A stretch of DNA of 64,000 nucleotides. It comes from Alteromonas oceanisediminis. GTDB lineage: Bacteria > Pseudomonadota > Gammaproteobacteria > Enterobacterales > Alteromonadaceae. Below, one piece after another: positions 19,241 through 28,011 of the stretch. The notes under the pieces were generated by a model that searched no databases, was not told where the DNA came from, and saw nothing but the letters and a program-made list of their open reading frames with translations. Made by a program: the position numbers and the translations under genes. Location: NCBI RefSeq assembly GCF_018474025.1, contig NZ_JAHCTA010000002.1:434562-498561 (forward strand). Direction: 5' to 3'. Position 1 is the first letter of the stretch, and every line of letters starts with the position of its first letter.

Positions 19241-21037
19241 ATGCAGCATAAGCACATTCGCAACTTCAGCATCATCGCCCACATTGACCACGGAAAATCG
19301 ACGCTTTCAGATCGACTCATTCAGCATTGTGGAGGGCTAAGTGAACGTGAAATGGCTGCGCAAGTGCTGGATTCAATGGACATTGAGCGGGAACGCGGTA
19401 TTACCATCAAAGCGCAGAGTGTCACACTGAATTACACCGCCAATGACGGTGAAACGTACCAACTGAATTTTATCGACACCCCAGGGCACGTGGACTTTAC
19501 TTATGAAGTATCTCGTTCTCTGGCCGCCTGCGAGGGAGCATTGCTTGTGGTTGACGCGGGTCAGGGGGTTGAGGCGCAGACATTGGCAAACTGTTACACC
19601 GCCATCGATATGGACATGGAAGTCGTGCCAATTTTGAACAAAATTGATTTGCCACAAGCCGAGCCTGAACGCGTGGCGGAAGAGATTGAAGATATTGTCG
19701 GTATCGACGCTGTCGATGCCGTGCGGTGCTCGGCGAAAACCGGTGTAGGCATTGAAGCTGTGCTGGAAGAAATCGTCAAGCGCATACCGCCGCCAGTCGG
19801 TGAAATAGATGCACCGCTGAAAGCGCTGATTGTTGACTCTTGGTTTGACAATTATCAGGGCGTCGTATCGCTGGTGCGTATTGTCCAAGGTTCTCTCACT
19901 GCGAAAGATAAAATTCAGATCATGTCGAATGGTCAGGTGCATCAGGTTGACAAAATTGGTGTGTTCACGCCCAAAGCCCTGGATACCGGCATGTTAAAAG
20001 CCGGCGAGGTAGGGTTTATCATTGCCGGCATCAAGGAAATTCATGGTGCCCCGGTCGGTGATACGATTACGCTGGCAAAAGCGCCATCAACGGAGCCGCT
20101 ACCCGGTTTTAAGAAAATTAAGCCTCAGGTTTATGCCGGTTTGTTTCCGGTCAGTTCGGATGATTATGAAGATTTTCGCGATGCGCTGTCTAAACTGAGC
20201 CTCAACGATGCATCACTGTTTTATGAGCCGGAAAGTTCTTCCGCATTGGGCTTCGGTTTCCGGATTGGCTTCCTCGGCATGCTGCATATGGAGATCATTC
20301 AAGAGCGTTTAGAGCGCGAGTATGATCTGGACTTGATTACCACCGCTCCCACGGTCGTTTACGAGGTTGTTACTACCAAGGGAGAAACGCTGCGCGTTGA
20401 TAACCCATCAAAACTGCCTCCGGTTAATGACATTGAAGAAATTCGCGAGCCTATTGTGCAAGCCAATATTCTGGTACCACAGGATTACCTGGGGAACGTC
20501 ATAACGCTATGCGTCGAAAAGCGCGGGCATCAAACGAATATGGTGTATCACGGTAAACAAGTTGGCTTGACCTATGATTTACCGATGGCGGAAGTCGTGA
20601 TGGACTTTTTTGATCGTTTGAAGTCAACCAGCCGTGGCTTTGCTTCACTGGACTATAATTTCAAGCGCTTCCAAACCGCCGACATGGTGCGTTTGGATAT
20701 TATGATAAACGGGGAGCGCGTAGACGCGTTAGCCGTGATCACGCACCGTGATAATGCGCAGCATCGCGGCCGTGAACTGGTTGATAAATTGCGCGAACTG
20801 ATCCCGCGCCAAATGTTCGATATCGCCATTCAAGCCGCCATCGGTAATCATGTGATTGCCCGTAGTACGGTCAAGCAACTGCGTAAGAACGTTATCGCTA
20901 AGTGTTATGGTGGTGATGTCAGCCGTAAGAAAAAACTCTTACAGAAACAAAAAGAAGGTAAAAAGCGTATGAAGCAGGTCGGCAACGTCGAGTTACCGCA
21001 GGATGCGTTCCTGGCTGTATTGAAAGTGGGTAAATAA
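19241..21037 (+). CDS. lepA: Elongation factor 4 (back-translocating GTPase LepA)
   Basis: A 598-residue translational GTPase that acts on stalled or misplaced ribosomes. G-domain motifs are clear: AHIDHGKST (G1), GITI (G2), DTPGH (G3), NKID (G4) and SAK (G5). The C-terminal LepA-specific domain ([38 protein letters not shown]) distinguishes it from EF-G. The stop overlaps the lepB start by one base (TAATG), so the two are coupled, as in most Proteobacteria. Confidence 0.97.
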   Translation: MQHKHIRNFSIIAHIDHGKSTLSDRLIQHCGGLSEREMAAQVLDSMDIERERGITIKAQSVTLNYTANDGETYQLNFIDTPGHVDFTYEVSRSLAACEGALLVVDAGQGVEAQTLANCYTAIDMDMEVVPILNKIDLPQAEPERVAEEIEDIVGIDAVDAVRCSAKTGVGIEAVLEEIVKRIPPPVGEIDAPLKALIVDSWFDNYQGVVSLVRIVQGSLTAKDKIQIMSNGQVHQVDKIGVFTPKALDTGMLKAGEVGFIIAGIKEIHGAPVGDTITLAKAPSTEPLPGFKKIKPQVYAGLFPVSSDDYEDFRDALSKLSLNDASLFYEPESSSALGFGFRIGFLGMLHMEIIQERLEREYDLDLITTAPTVVYEVVTTKGETLRVDNPSKLPPVNDIEEIREPIVQANILVPQDYLGNVITLCVEKRGHQTNMVYHGKQVGLTYDLPMAEVVMDFFDRLKSTSRGFASLDYNFKRFQTADMVRLDIMINGERVDALAVITHRDNAQHRGRELVDKLRELIPRQMFDIAIQAAIGNHVIARSTVKQLRKNVIAKCYGGDVSRKKKLLQKQKEGKKRMKQVGNVELPQDAFLAVLKVGK

Positions 21038-21948
21038 TGGCAAATTACTTTTCTCTGATTCTGGTTATTGTCACGGCTGTTAGTGGTCTTATCTGGTTGT
21101 TGGATGCCTTGGTACTGGCACCAAAACGCAAAGCGAAAGCGGCGTCTGCGCCATCCAGTGAAGGCGGCGCAGCAACGCTTGGCGTGGTAGAGCCAAAAGA
21201 ACCGTATATTGTTGATACGGCGAAACAGATTTTCCCGGTGATTGCGTTTGTTTTGGTGTTGCGTTCTTTTTTGTACGAACCGTTTCAAATCCCATCCGGT
21301 TCAATGATGCCTACCTTGCTGGTAGGCGACTTCATTTTGGTTGAGAAGTTTGCTTACGGTTTGAAAGACCCCGTCGCGCGACACAAATTTGTTGAAATGG
21401 GCCAGCCCGAGCGTGGCGATATCGTGGTTTTCAAATACCCCGAAGACACTCGGATTGATTATATTAAGCGTGTGGTTGGCCTGCCTGGCGATGTCATTGA
21501 GTACCGCAACAAACAGGTGTTTGTAAAACCTGCCTGTGTATCGGGCGAAACCTGTGTCGACCCTTACGCGATACCGTTGACATTCGTGAATCGCGGTGAG
21601 TTTGTGCAAAATATGGCACAACTGGAGCGATACACAGAGGAAATGGGCGACGCGACTCACGATATCCTGCGTCACCCTGTGCGAGAGGCGCATCCTTCGC
21701 AGTTTTTCACGCAGCCAGGCACACGTATGAACCAGTGGATTGTTCCTGAAGACTCCTATTTTGTGCTCGGTGATAACCGAGACAACAGCCGCGATAGTCG
21801 TTTTTGGGGGTTCGTCAAAGATGAACACCTCGTGGGTAAAGCGGTGGCTATTTGGATCAGTTTTGAATTCGAACGCGACAAAGATGATATTTTGCCAACA
21901 TGGGTACCCACCGGTATTCGCTTCAGTCGCTTTGGCGGAATTGATTAA
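21037..21948 (+). CDS. lepB: Signal peptidase I
   Basis: Inner-membrane serine protease that removes Sec and Tat signal peptides. The 303-residue protein has two N-terminal membrane segments (LILVIVTAVSGLIWLL and FPVIAFVLVLRSFLY), the nucleophile serine 89 (IPSGSMMPTLL), the catalytic lysine 144 (DYIKRVVGLPGD) and the box E motif GDNRDNSRDSRFWG. It is coupled at both ends by TAATG overlaps with lepA and rnc. Confidence 0.97.
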   Translation: MANYFSLILVIVTAVSGLIWLLDALVLAPKRKAKAASAPSSEGGAATLGVVEPKEPYIVDTAKQIFPVIAFVLVLRSFLYEPFQIPSGSMMPTLLVGDFILVEKFAYGLKDPVARHKFVEMGQPERGDIVVFKYPEDTRIDYIKRVVGLPGDVIEYRNKQVFVKPACVSGETCVDPYAIPLTFVNRGEFVQNMAQLERYTEEMGDATHDILRHPVREAHPSQFFTQPGTRMNQWIVPEDSYFVLGDNRDNSRDSRFWGFVKDEHLVGKAVAIWISFEFERDKDDILPTWVPTGIRFSRFGGID

Positions 21949-22643
21949 TGTCAGGTGCTGAGGCTGCGGTGCGGCATGTGAAAACGCACTTTGGTTATAC
22001 GTTTCAGAACCCCGATACGCTCACGTTAGCGCTCACTCATCGTAGCGCTGCAAAGCAGCACAACGAGCGCTTAGAGTTTCTGGGCGATGCCGTACTCGGC
22101 ATGGTGACGGCACAATGGCTTTACGAGCACTTTCCTAAAAGTCCAGAAGGAAAATTGACACGGATGCGCAGTTCGCTGGTCAAAGGCGACACGCTTGCGG
22201 CTATCGCCAAGCAAATTTCTTTAGGTGATTTTATTTTGCTTGGTCCCGGCGAAATGAAGAGTGGCGGTCATCGACGCGCTTCGATACTTGCCGATGCGGT
22301 TGAAGCGATTTTCGGCGCCATCTACATGGAAGCGGGCTTTGAAACGTGCCAGGAAGTGATCCTCAGTGTGCTCGCGCCACGAATGAAAAAACTCGACCCC
22401 GATGAGCATCCAAAAGACAATAAAACTCGCTTGCAAGAGTTCCTACAGGCACGCAAGCAGCCTCTTCCAGAATATGAAGTGCTTGCCATTCATGGGCAGG
22501 ATCATAATCAAACCTTTGTTGTGGAATGCCGTGTCGTTGGGCTGAAACAGCCGATTGAAGGGCGCGGCGTCAGTCGTCGTAAGGCTGAGCAAGAGGCCGC
22601 TCAACTGGCCTTTACCCATCTTCAATCGGAGCTGAGCGCATGA
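21948..22643 (+). CDS. rnc: Ribonuclease III
   Basis: Double-strand-specific endonuclease for rRNA processing and mRNA decay. The 231-residue protein contains the RNase III signature [12 protein letters not shown], the metal-binding region [15 protein letters not shown] and a C-terminal dsRNA-binding domain ([26 protein letters not shown]). The start overlaps lepB (TAATG) and the end overlaps era by four bases, the usual rnc-era coupling. Confidence 0.97.
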   Translation: MSGAEAAVRHVKTHFGYTFQNPDTLTLALTHRSAAKQHNERLEFLGDAVLGMVTAQWLYEHFPKSPEGKLTRMRSSLVKGDTLAAIAKQISLGDFILLGPGEMKSGGHRRASILADAVEAIFGAIYMEAGFETCQEVILSVLAPRMKKLDPDEHPKDNKTRLQEFLQARKQPLPEYEVLAIHGQDHNQTFVVECRVVGLKQPIEGRGVSRRKAEQEAAQLAFTHLQSELSA

Positions 22644-23539
22644 GCACAGAAACACATTGCGGCATGGTTGCCATTGTCGGTCGGCCCAACGTCGGTAAAT
22701 CGACTATTTTAAATCAATTGTTGGAACAGAAAGTCAGTATTACTAGCCGTAAACCGCAAACCACCCGGCACCGCATATTGGGCATAGACACGCGTGAAGA
22801 CTGCCAGACGGTGTACGTTGATACGCCAGGGTTACACAGTGATGAGAAGCGAGCGATCAATCGAGTGATGAATCGTGCAGCATCAAGCTCGCTGGGTGAA
22901 GTTAATCTGGTGTTGTTTATCGTTGAGGGCACACGTTGGACCGACGATGATGCCATGGTACTGACCAAAATAAAGCATTCAGGTCTACCCTGCTGGCTGG
23001 TAGTGAATAAAATTGACAAGATTGCTCAACAAGCTGATCTGGTTGATCAGCTGCGCTGGCTGAATGAACAACACGATTTTGCGCATACCATTCCCGTGTG
23101 TGCAAAAAATGCGAAGAATATCGACGTGTTAAGAAACTTGGTGATACAGGCCCAGCCGGTGAGTGAGTTTTATTTCCCTGAAGACTACATAACCGATCGT
23201 TCGAGCCGTTTTATGGCGGCTGAAATTATTCGTGAGAAGTTGATGCGTTTTACTGGCGATGAGCTACCGTATTCGGTGACGGTCGAAATTGAACAGTTTA
23301 TGCAAACAGAGACAGGCATGCTGCGCATCGGTGGATTGATACTGGTTGAGCGAGAAACGCAGAAACGCATGGTGATTGGCAAAGGTGGTACGCATCTCAA
23401 ACGGATAGGTGCTGAAGCGCGCAAAGACATGGAAAACCTGTTCGATAATAAAGTGTTTTTAGAATTGTGGGTCAAAGTAAAATCTGGCTGGGCCGATGAC
23501 GAACGAGCCCTTCGTTCGCTGGGCTACTCTGAAGATTAA
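22640..23539 (+). CDS. era: GTPase Era
   Basis: Ribosome-assembly GTPase that binds 16S rRNA near its 3' end. The 299-residue protein has [15 protein letters not shown] and NKID motifs, and a C-terminal KH domain with the [11 protein letters not shown] loop. It overlaps rnc by four bases. In many relatives recO and pdxJ follow; here pdxH follows instead. Confidence 0.97.
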   Translation: MSTETHCGMVAIVGRPNVGKSTILNQLLEQKVSITSRKPQTTRHRILGIDTREDCQTVYVDTPGLHSDEKRAINRVMNRAASSSLGEVNLVLFIVEGTRWTDDDAMVLTKIKHSGLPCWLVVNKIDKIAQQADLVDQLRWLNEQHDFAHTIPVCAKNAKNIDVLRNLVIQAQPVSEFYFPEDYITDRSSRFMAAEIIREKLMRFTGDELPYSVTVEIEQFMQTETGMLRIGGLILVERETQKRMVIGKGGTHLKRIGAEARKDMENLFDNKVFLELWVKVKSGWADDERALRSLGYSED

Positions 23540-23554
23540 TCAAAGGAGGAGGGC

Positions 23555-24196
23555 ATGACACGTCTTGCTGATATTCGTGAAAGTTACACACGGGGTCACC
23601 TGACTGAAGACGACTTGACCGCCAATCCTTTTGAGTTGTTCAATCGTTGGTTGTCAGAGGTGATTGACAGTCAGATGCCGGACCCTACCGCCATGACCGT
23701 GGCAACAGTCGACGCGCACGGCCAACCTAGCCAGCGCATCGTACTGCTTAAAGATGTACAGGCGGACAGCTTTGTGTTTTTCACCAACTTGGGGAGCCGA
23801 AAAGCCAAAGAGCTGGCACTGAATAATAAAGTGTCACTGCACTTTCCTTGGTATTTACTCGAACGGCAAGTTCGTGTGTGCGGCGTCGCTGAGCGTTTAT
23901 CGCGTTCAGCTGTGGCGGCGTACTTCTTATCTCGCCCTAAAGAAAGTCAACTTGCTGCGTGGGCCTCAAAGCAGAGCCAACCCATCTCCACGCGCGAATT
24001 ACTCATGACACAGTTTAGTCAGCTAAAACAGAAATTTGCCAATGGTGAGGTCCCGGTGCCAGAATTTTGGGGAGGCTACCGCGTGTTACCTCATCAAATC
24101 GAGTTCTGGCATGGGGGCGAACATCGCATGCATGATCGGTTTGAATACAACAAGCAGACTAACGGGCAATGGACCACTCAACGTCTGATGCCATAA
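23555..24196 (+). CDS. pdxH: Pyridoxine/pyridoxamine 5'-phosphate oxidase
   Basis: FMN enzyme that makes pyridoxal 5'-phosphate, needed by GlyA and many other enzymes. The 213-residue protein shows the N-terminal DLTANPFELFNRWL, the FMN-binding region SQRIVLLKDV and FFTNLGSRKAKEL, and the C-terminal EFWHGGEHRMHDRFEY. A very strong ribosome-binding site (AAAGGAGG) lies 8 bases before the ATG, unusual among its neighbours and suggesting high or independent translation. Confidence 0.96.
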   Translation: MTRLADIRESYTRGHLTEDDLTANPFELFNRWLSEVIDSQMPDPTAMTVATVDAHGQPSQRIVLLKDVQADSFVFFTNLGSRKAKELALNNKVSLHFPWYLLERQVRVCGVAERLSRSAVAAYFLSRPKESQLAAWASKQSQPISTRELLMTQFSQLKQKFANGEVPVPEFWGGYRVLPHQIEFWHGGEHRMHDRFEYNKQTNGQWTTQRLMP

Positions 24197-24198
24197 AT

Positions 24199-24981
24199 AT
24201 GTCGCACGGCGATATGATTGACAGCCATTGCCATCTGGACGCTGATGCGTTTATTCATGACTGCGAGCAGGTGCTTGAACGTTCAAAAAGCCGCGGTGTT
24301 AGCACTCTGCATGTGCCGGGCACGACAGCAGACAAATGGACAGAACTCGTCAAACTCAGTCAACACCCGATGATTGATATTTCGCTAGGGTTGCACCCCT
24401 ATTTTTTGACGGATACGACCTGCGCCGAACGCGATTTGGTTCAGCTTGATGTGGCTCTGAAACAACACGCTCATCAGGTTGTTGCCGTTGGTGAGTGCGG
24501 GTTAGACGGCATGATATCGATCCCAATGACGTTGCAGCATCGTGTTTTTCAGGCGCAGATAACCCTCGCACAACAGCACCAGAAACCGTTAATCGTTCAT
24601 GCGCGCAAGACCCACCATTTGATTATGCAAGACCTTAAATCAACGCAATACCATGGCCGGGGAATCATCCACGCATTTAGTGGCCCAGTAGACGTGGCAA
24701 AGCCATATCTTGATAGAGATTGGCTGCTTGGGATTGGCGGCACCATCACCTATCCGAGAGGTCGAAAAACTCAGGAAACCATCAAATGCGTTGGACTGGA
24801 ACATCTTGTTTTAGAGACAGACGCCCCAGACATGCCATTGCGTGGCTATCAGGGGCAGCGAAATACCCCTGAACGGCTGGGTCAGGTAGCGCAAGCCGTA
24901 GCACAGTTGCTGGATGTGTCTGTAGCGCGCGTCATCCAACAAACTACACAGAACTATCAACAATTAGTGTCATCAACATAG
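24199..24981 (+). CDS. TatD family metal-dependent hydrolase (YjjV-like)
   Basis: A TIM-barrel amidohydrolase-type protein related to TatD DNases. The 260-residue form from ATG 24199, two bases after the pdxH stop, begins close to the metal-binding DSHCHLD motif; an ATG at 24169 inside pdxH is also open. Further marks are GLHPYF, GECGLDG, LIVHARKTHH, IIHAFSG and ETDAPDMP, which supply the remaining metal ligands. Family members act as 3'-5' nucleases or D-tyrosyl/D-amino-acid-related hydrolases; the real substrate is not visible in the sequence. Confidence 0.88.
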   Translation: MSHGDMIDSHCHLDADAFIHDCEQVLERSKSRGVSTLHVPGTTADKWTELVKLSQHPMIDISLGLHPYFLTDTTCAERDLVQLDVALKQHAHQVVAVGECGLDGMISIPMTLQHRVFQAQITLAQQHQKPLIVHARKTHHLIMQDLKSTQYHGRGIIHAFSGPVDVAKPYLDRDWLLGIGGTITYPRGRKTQETIKCVGLEHLVLETDAPDMPLRGYQGQRNTPERLGQVAQAVAQLLDVSVARVIQQTTQNYQQLVSST

Positions 24982-24987
24982 TGAGGC

Positions 24988-25563
24988 TCAGCGCTTGCTC
25001 AATAGCCGTGCCTTTGCACGCCATTGGCGCTGAAATTTAAAGCGTAATTTATAGAATCCGCGGGTAATGTAAAGAGCGCCCAGTGCAGCTAGCAGCATGA
25101 AAACTAATCGCTGTTGATTCAATTGTTGCTGATATTGGGTGTGGTGTGCCATGAGTTGCGGTGTGGCTAGTTGCACTTGTAGGTAACCGATAACCTGCTT
25201 ATCGTCGACAACATCGGCGACGAACGTAAGCCGTTCGGCGGTCAGCGAGTGATGTTTTTCAAACTGCTTCCGCGCAGCATTGATAACGCTGTTGTGACGC
25301 CCAGCACCGGCTAAAAATCGGCCCCGAAAATCATACAGTGTCGCGCTGACGGTGTGTGGGTCTGTGAGTAGCTGGTCGAGCGCATATTGAATGCGCTGCT
25401 GGCTTTCCTGCTCATCATAGTTGCGCACCCAACTCGCTAATTGCAGAGCTTTTTGCTGACTAAGGCTGCGGCCTAATTGTTCGGCTTGCACGGCATACCA
25501 GGCTTGCGATTGTTGTTGATCAACCCACCACAGGTTAATACCCACCGCGACGCCTATCAACAC
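24988..25563 (-). CDS. SMP/YtjB family membrane protein next to serB
   Basis: A membrane protein with an N-terminal anchor, a periplasmic domain of about 130 residues (DFRGRFLAGAG, DKQVIGYLQVQL) and a second membrane segment followed by a basic tail (GFYKLRFKFQRQWRAKARLLSKR). Topology and position divergent from serB match the SMP/YtjB family of E. coli and relatives; function is unknown. The first usual start is a GTG at 25563, but that truncates the first membrane helix. The frame stays open for 18 codons upstream, to an ATA at 25615-25617 preceded by CAGGTG, and the added residues complete a basic-plus-hydrophobic anchor. The true start is therefore uncertain. Confidence 0.75.
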   Translation of the reverse strand: MLIGVAVGINLWWVDQQQSQAWYAVQAEQLGRSLSQQKALQLASWVRNYDEQESQQRIQYALDQLLTDPHTVSATLYDFRGRFLAGAGRHNSVINAARKQFEKHHSLTAERLTFVADVVDDKQVIGYLQVQLATPQLMAHHTQYQQQLNQQRLVFMLLAALGALYITRGFYKLRFKFQRQWRAKARLLSKR

Positions 25564-25702
25564 AAGGATAAGATTGGCAATACGCTTGTAAACCGTGTAA
25601 GTGCTATGTGTTTTTATGGTTCAACACCTGAGGGGAAAATCTGACAAACACAATAAGTCATCGACCTTAACTTGCCAAGAGTTGTTTTTTAACGGCTAAG
25701 GT

Positions 25703-26827
25703 TTGTTACACTTCGACGTATGCCAATTTACGATCATCAACACCGTGACGCCAATTCCACTGCATTTTGATGCGATAGACACTCAACATTACCGCGGCTT
25801 TGCGCACTTTGCGCAAACTCAATTGACTCAATCAGGGCAGGGCGATCGGCTAAGCCTTGCTCAGGCACGCTCCATCGGTATTACCTCAGAAGGACAATGG
25901 CAGCCGTTGGATGCCCAGCAGGAATTAGATGAGACTTGCGTGCATTTAATCATCGATAGCCCCACTATCGAGCTCGTGCAGACCTTATTGTCTGAGATCG
26001 AACGTGTATACCACATAGAACGGTTTATTGTGCATCCGCAAAGTGACTGGGTACAGGGGCAAGTCGGCATTGTGTTACCTTTTGACAAGCACGTGCAAGC
26101 GGACGAGGAAAGCTTAGCGGCCATAAAGTCCTATTTTGCAACGTTCGCGCAGCAATACAACATTGAAACTGCACTGATCACTCGAGCGCCGAGACTGCAT
26201 CAATCCGGGTTACTTGTGATGGACATGGACAGTACCATTATCGCGGTTGAGTGCATTGATGAGATTGCTAAATTAGCCGGCGTCGGTGACGCCGTCGCAG
26301 CAGTCACTGAACGAGCCATGCGCGGAGAACTGGATTTCGCTGACAGTTTGCGATCACGTGTGGCTTGCCTGCAAGGCCTCGATGAAAAAGCGCTGGTGCA
26401 AGTTCGCGATGCACTACCGCCTATGCCCGGACTGGCTCGACTGGTCAGCGTGTTGCAATCGCACGGCTGGAAAATTGCCATCGCGTCGGGTGGTTTCACT
26501 TTTTTTGCTGATCATCTCATGCATCGCTTTCAACTGGATGCCGCTGTTGCCAATGTGCTGTCAATGACACAAGGGAAACTGACCGGTGAAGTTGATGGCG
26601 CGATTGTGGACGCGCAACGAAAAGCCGATACCGTCAACTTGCTGTCGAAACAATGGCATATTGAGCTTACGCAAACCATCGCCATGGGTGACGGCGCGAA
26701 TGACTTAGCGATGATGAAAGCTGCTGGGTTGGGTGTGGCCTTTCATGCTAAACCCGTGGTCGAACAGCGAGCCGATGCTGCTGTCCGACGAGGCGGATTG
26801 GACCGGCTGTTATTATTGATTGCTTAA
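25703..26827 (+). CDS. serB: Phosphoserine phosphatase
   Basis: HAD-family enzyme that produces serine from phosphoserine. The catalytic part is unmistakable: MDMDSTIIAVECIDEIAKLAG (nucleophile aspartate), MRGELDFADSLRSRVA, IASGGFTFFADHL and GDGANDLAMMKAAGLG. The N-terminal part of about 165 residues is a poorly conserved regulatory domain. No ATG is available for this frame: the listed TTG start gives 374 residues and a GTG at 25745 gives 360, neither with a convincing ribosome-binding site. It overlaps the convergent catalase-like gene by 15 bases. Confidence 0.93.
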   Translation: MLHFDVCQFTIINTVTPIPLHFDAIDTQHYRGFAHFAQTQLTQSGQGDRLSLAQARSIGITSEGQWQPLDAQQELDETCVHLIIDSPTIELVQTLLSEIERVYHIERFIVHPQSDWVQGQVGIVLPFDKHVQADEESLAAIKSYFATFAQQYNIETALITRAPRLHQSGLLVMDMDSTIIAVECIDEIAKLAGVGDAVAAVTERAMRGELDFADSLRSRVACLQGLDEKALVQVRDALPPMPGLARLVSVLQSHGWKIAIASGGFTFFADHLMHRFQLDAAVANVLSMTQGKLTGEVDGAIVDAQRKADTVNLLSKQWHIELTQTIAMGDGANDLAMMKAAGLGVAFHAKPVVEQRADAAVRRGGLDRLLLLIA

Positions 26828-27814
26828 GCGTTTCGCAAATGACACCGCGTACGCCGGTGAGCGCATTTGTAGCACCGGATCGGCACTGGCTTTAAAGCCT
26901 GCAGACATGACGTTAGGGTCGAAGTTAATGGGCACGCAGGCTTCATCGCCGGCATCCTGCAATGTGATTTTGCCAAGTGCCACGCGAGGGCGGTCTTTGG
27001 GCCATTGAATGGACGGGTCGATGTCAGGATCCTGAGGTTCGCCGACCACCGCCTGCAACACAAACGATACATCACCCTCGGAAAGTTGGGCGGTGAGTCT
27101 GTCCGCCAGAAAGTCAGCGGGCTTCCCTTCCAACTGTGTCTCATCCAATATTTCAACCGGCAGCGTGGGTGTTAACTGCCAACGAAACTTGGTGCGCTGT
27201 GCATTGGTTTTATCATAATAAAATGTATGAATACCAAAGAATTCTGTATTCGCGTATGAGGCTGCTGGCTTTGCGCTCGCCTGCCACGCTACGTGCGCTT
27301 GTACACTGGGATGCTGTTGAATGAAAGCGCCAGTTTTGGCAGGATCGCGTTGGCCATTGTCGTCTGGCAGCAATGTCGACAGAAAACCGAAGAAGGTGGC
27401 TGGATCTTTTCCTGCAAACACGGGGAAATTATTGCCGGTGAAATTGTGAATACGGCCATCGGGTAATTTTATTTGCAATCCTACACCGCGTGCACCGGCG
27501 ATACGTTCATCGCTGTGAGGATTGCCACCGCCCAAAGAAAACCTCAGCGTTACCGGCAGCTCACCTGAATTCAGTAGTGGCGCTCCACGAAAAGCCTCAC
27601 TGACTTCAGGCGAAAATGTCCCTGTGGCACAGACGCCACGCGCGTGTGCTTTTCGAAACCCCGCGTGCTTGCCACTCAGTTTTTCAAATAATTCAATGAA
27701 ATCCGTCGCTTGTGGTTTGGCAAGAGGGTCCTGCGCCATCGCTGGGTTAATCATTGACGAAGTGGTTAGCGCCACAACGGCTGCGGCAAACACATGATGA
27801 AGTTGATGGGTCAT
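26813..27814 (-). CDS. Periplasmic catalase-related haem peroxidase
   Basis: A 333-residue protein of the minimal catalase-core (SrpA-like) family. An Sec signal peptide ends near residue 28 (INPAMA^QDP), so it acts in the periplasm. Catalase-core marks are KAHARGVCATGTF with the distal histidine, VTLRFSLGGGNPHSDERIAGARG, NNFPVFAGKDP, and near the C-terminus RSPAYAVSFAKRLS with the probable haem-ligand tyrosine. It is shorter than true catalases (about 480 residues or more) and lacks their C-terminal domains, so peroxidase activity is more likely than strong catalase activity. Substrate unknown. Confidence 0.87.
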   Translation of the reverse strand: MTHQLHHVFAAAVVALTTSSMINPAMAQDPLAKPQATDFIELFEKLSGKHAGFRKAHARGVCATGTFSPEVSEAFRGAPLLNSGELPVTLRFSLGGGNPHSDERIAGARGVGLQIKLPDGRIHNFTGNNFPVFAGKDPATFFGFLSTLLPDDNGQRDPAKTGAFIQQHPSVQAHVAWQASAKPAASYANTEFFGIHTFYYDKTNAQRTKFRWQLTPTLPVEILDETQLEGKPADFLADRLTAQLSEGDVSFVLQAVVGEPQDPDIDPSIQWPKDRPRVALGKITLQDAGDEACVPINFDPNVMSAGFKASADPVLQMRSPAYAVSFAKRLSNQ

Positions 27815-27960
27815 TATCGATAAGCCTGTGTTGAAGTATTGTCTTAGTATGCACGCAATGGCAGAACGGATTGCACGATCTGCATTGCGATTGCTGATGG
27901 TTAATTATAGGTGTCACGAACCCGGGGGCATTTAGTGTAAAAATGCCAGCAAAGGCCATT

Positions 27961-27992
27961 CCTGTCGATATTTCGGACCGCCTGTCGACAGG
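27961..27992. repeat. Palindrome with a repeated half-site
   Basis: CCTGTCGACAGG at 27981-27992 is a perfect 12-base palindrome, and its left half CCTGTCGA also occurs at 27961-27968 in the same orientation, 20 bases away. They lie between the catalase-like gene start and the end of the PilZ gene. The arrangement could be an operator for the catalase-like gene (which reads away from it), but its distance from that start (about 150 bases) makes this tentative. Confidence 0.35.
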
Positions 27993-28011
27993 GCTTATTT
28001 CAACGTGGCGA

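Noticed and set aside
19054-19251. Short 65-codon open frame between rseC and lepA
   Set aside because: Basic, low-quality composition, no ribosome-binding site, and it runs into the lepA start; no sign of a real protein.
19373-19942. Long open frame antisense to lepA (189 codons)
   Set aside because: Caused by the codon pattern of the very conserved lepA; the translation has no recognisable features.
21301-21828. Open frame antisense to lepB (175 codons)
   Set aside because: Lies entirely within the confident signal peptidase gene and looks random.
27927-27947. GGCATTT-N7-AAATGCC hairpin near 27.9 kb
   Set aside because: A 7-bp perfect stem but without a T-run in either direction, and not at a gene end.
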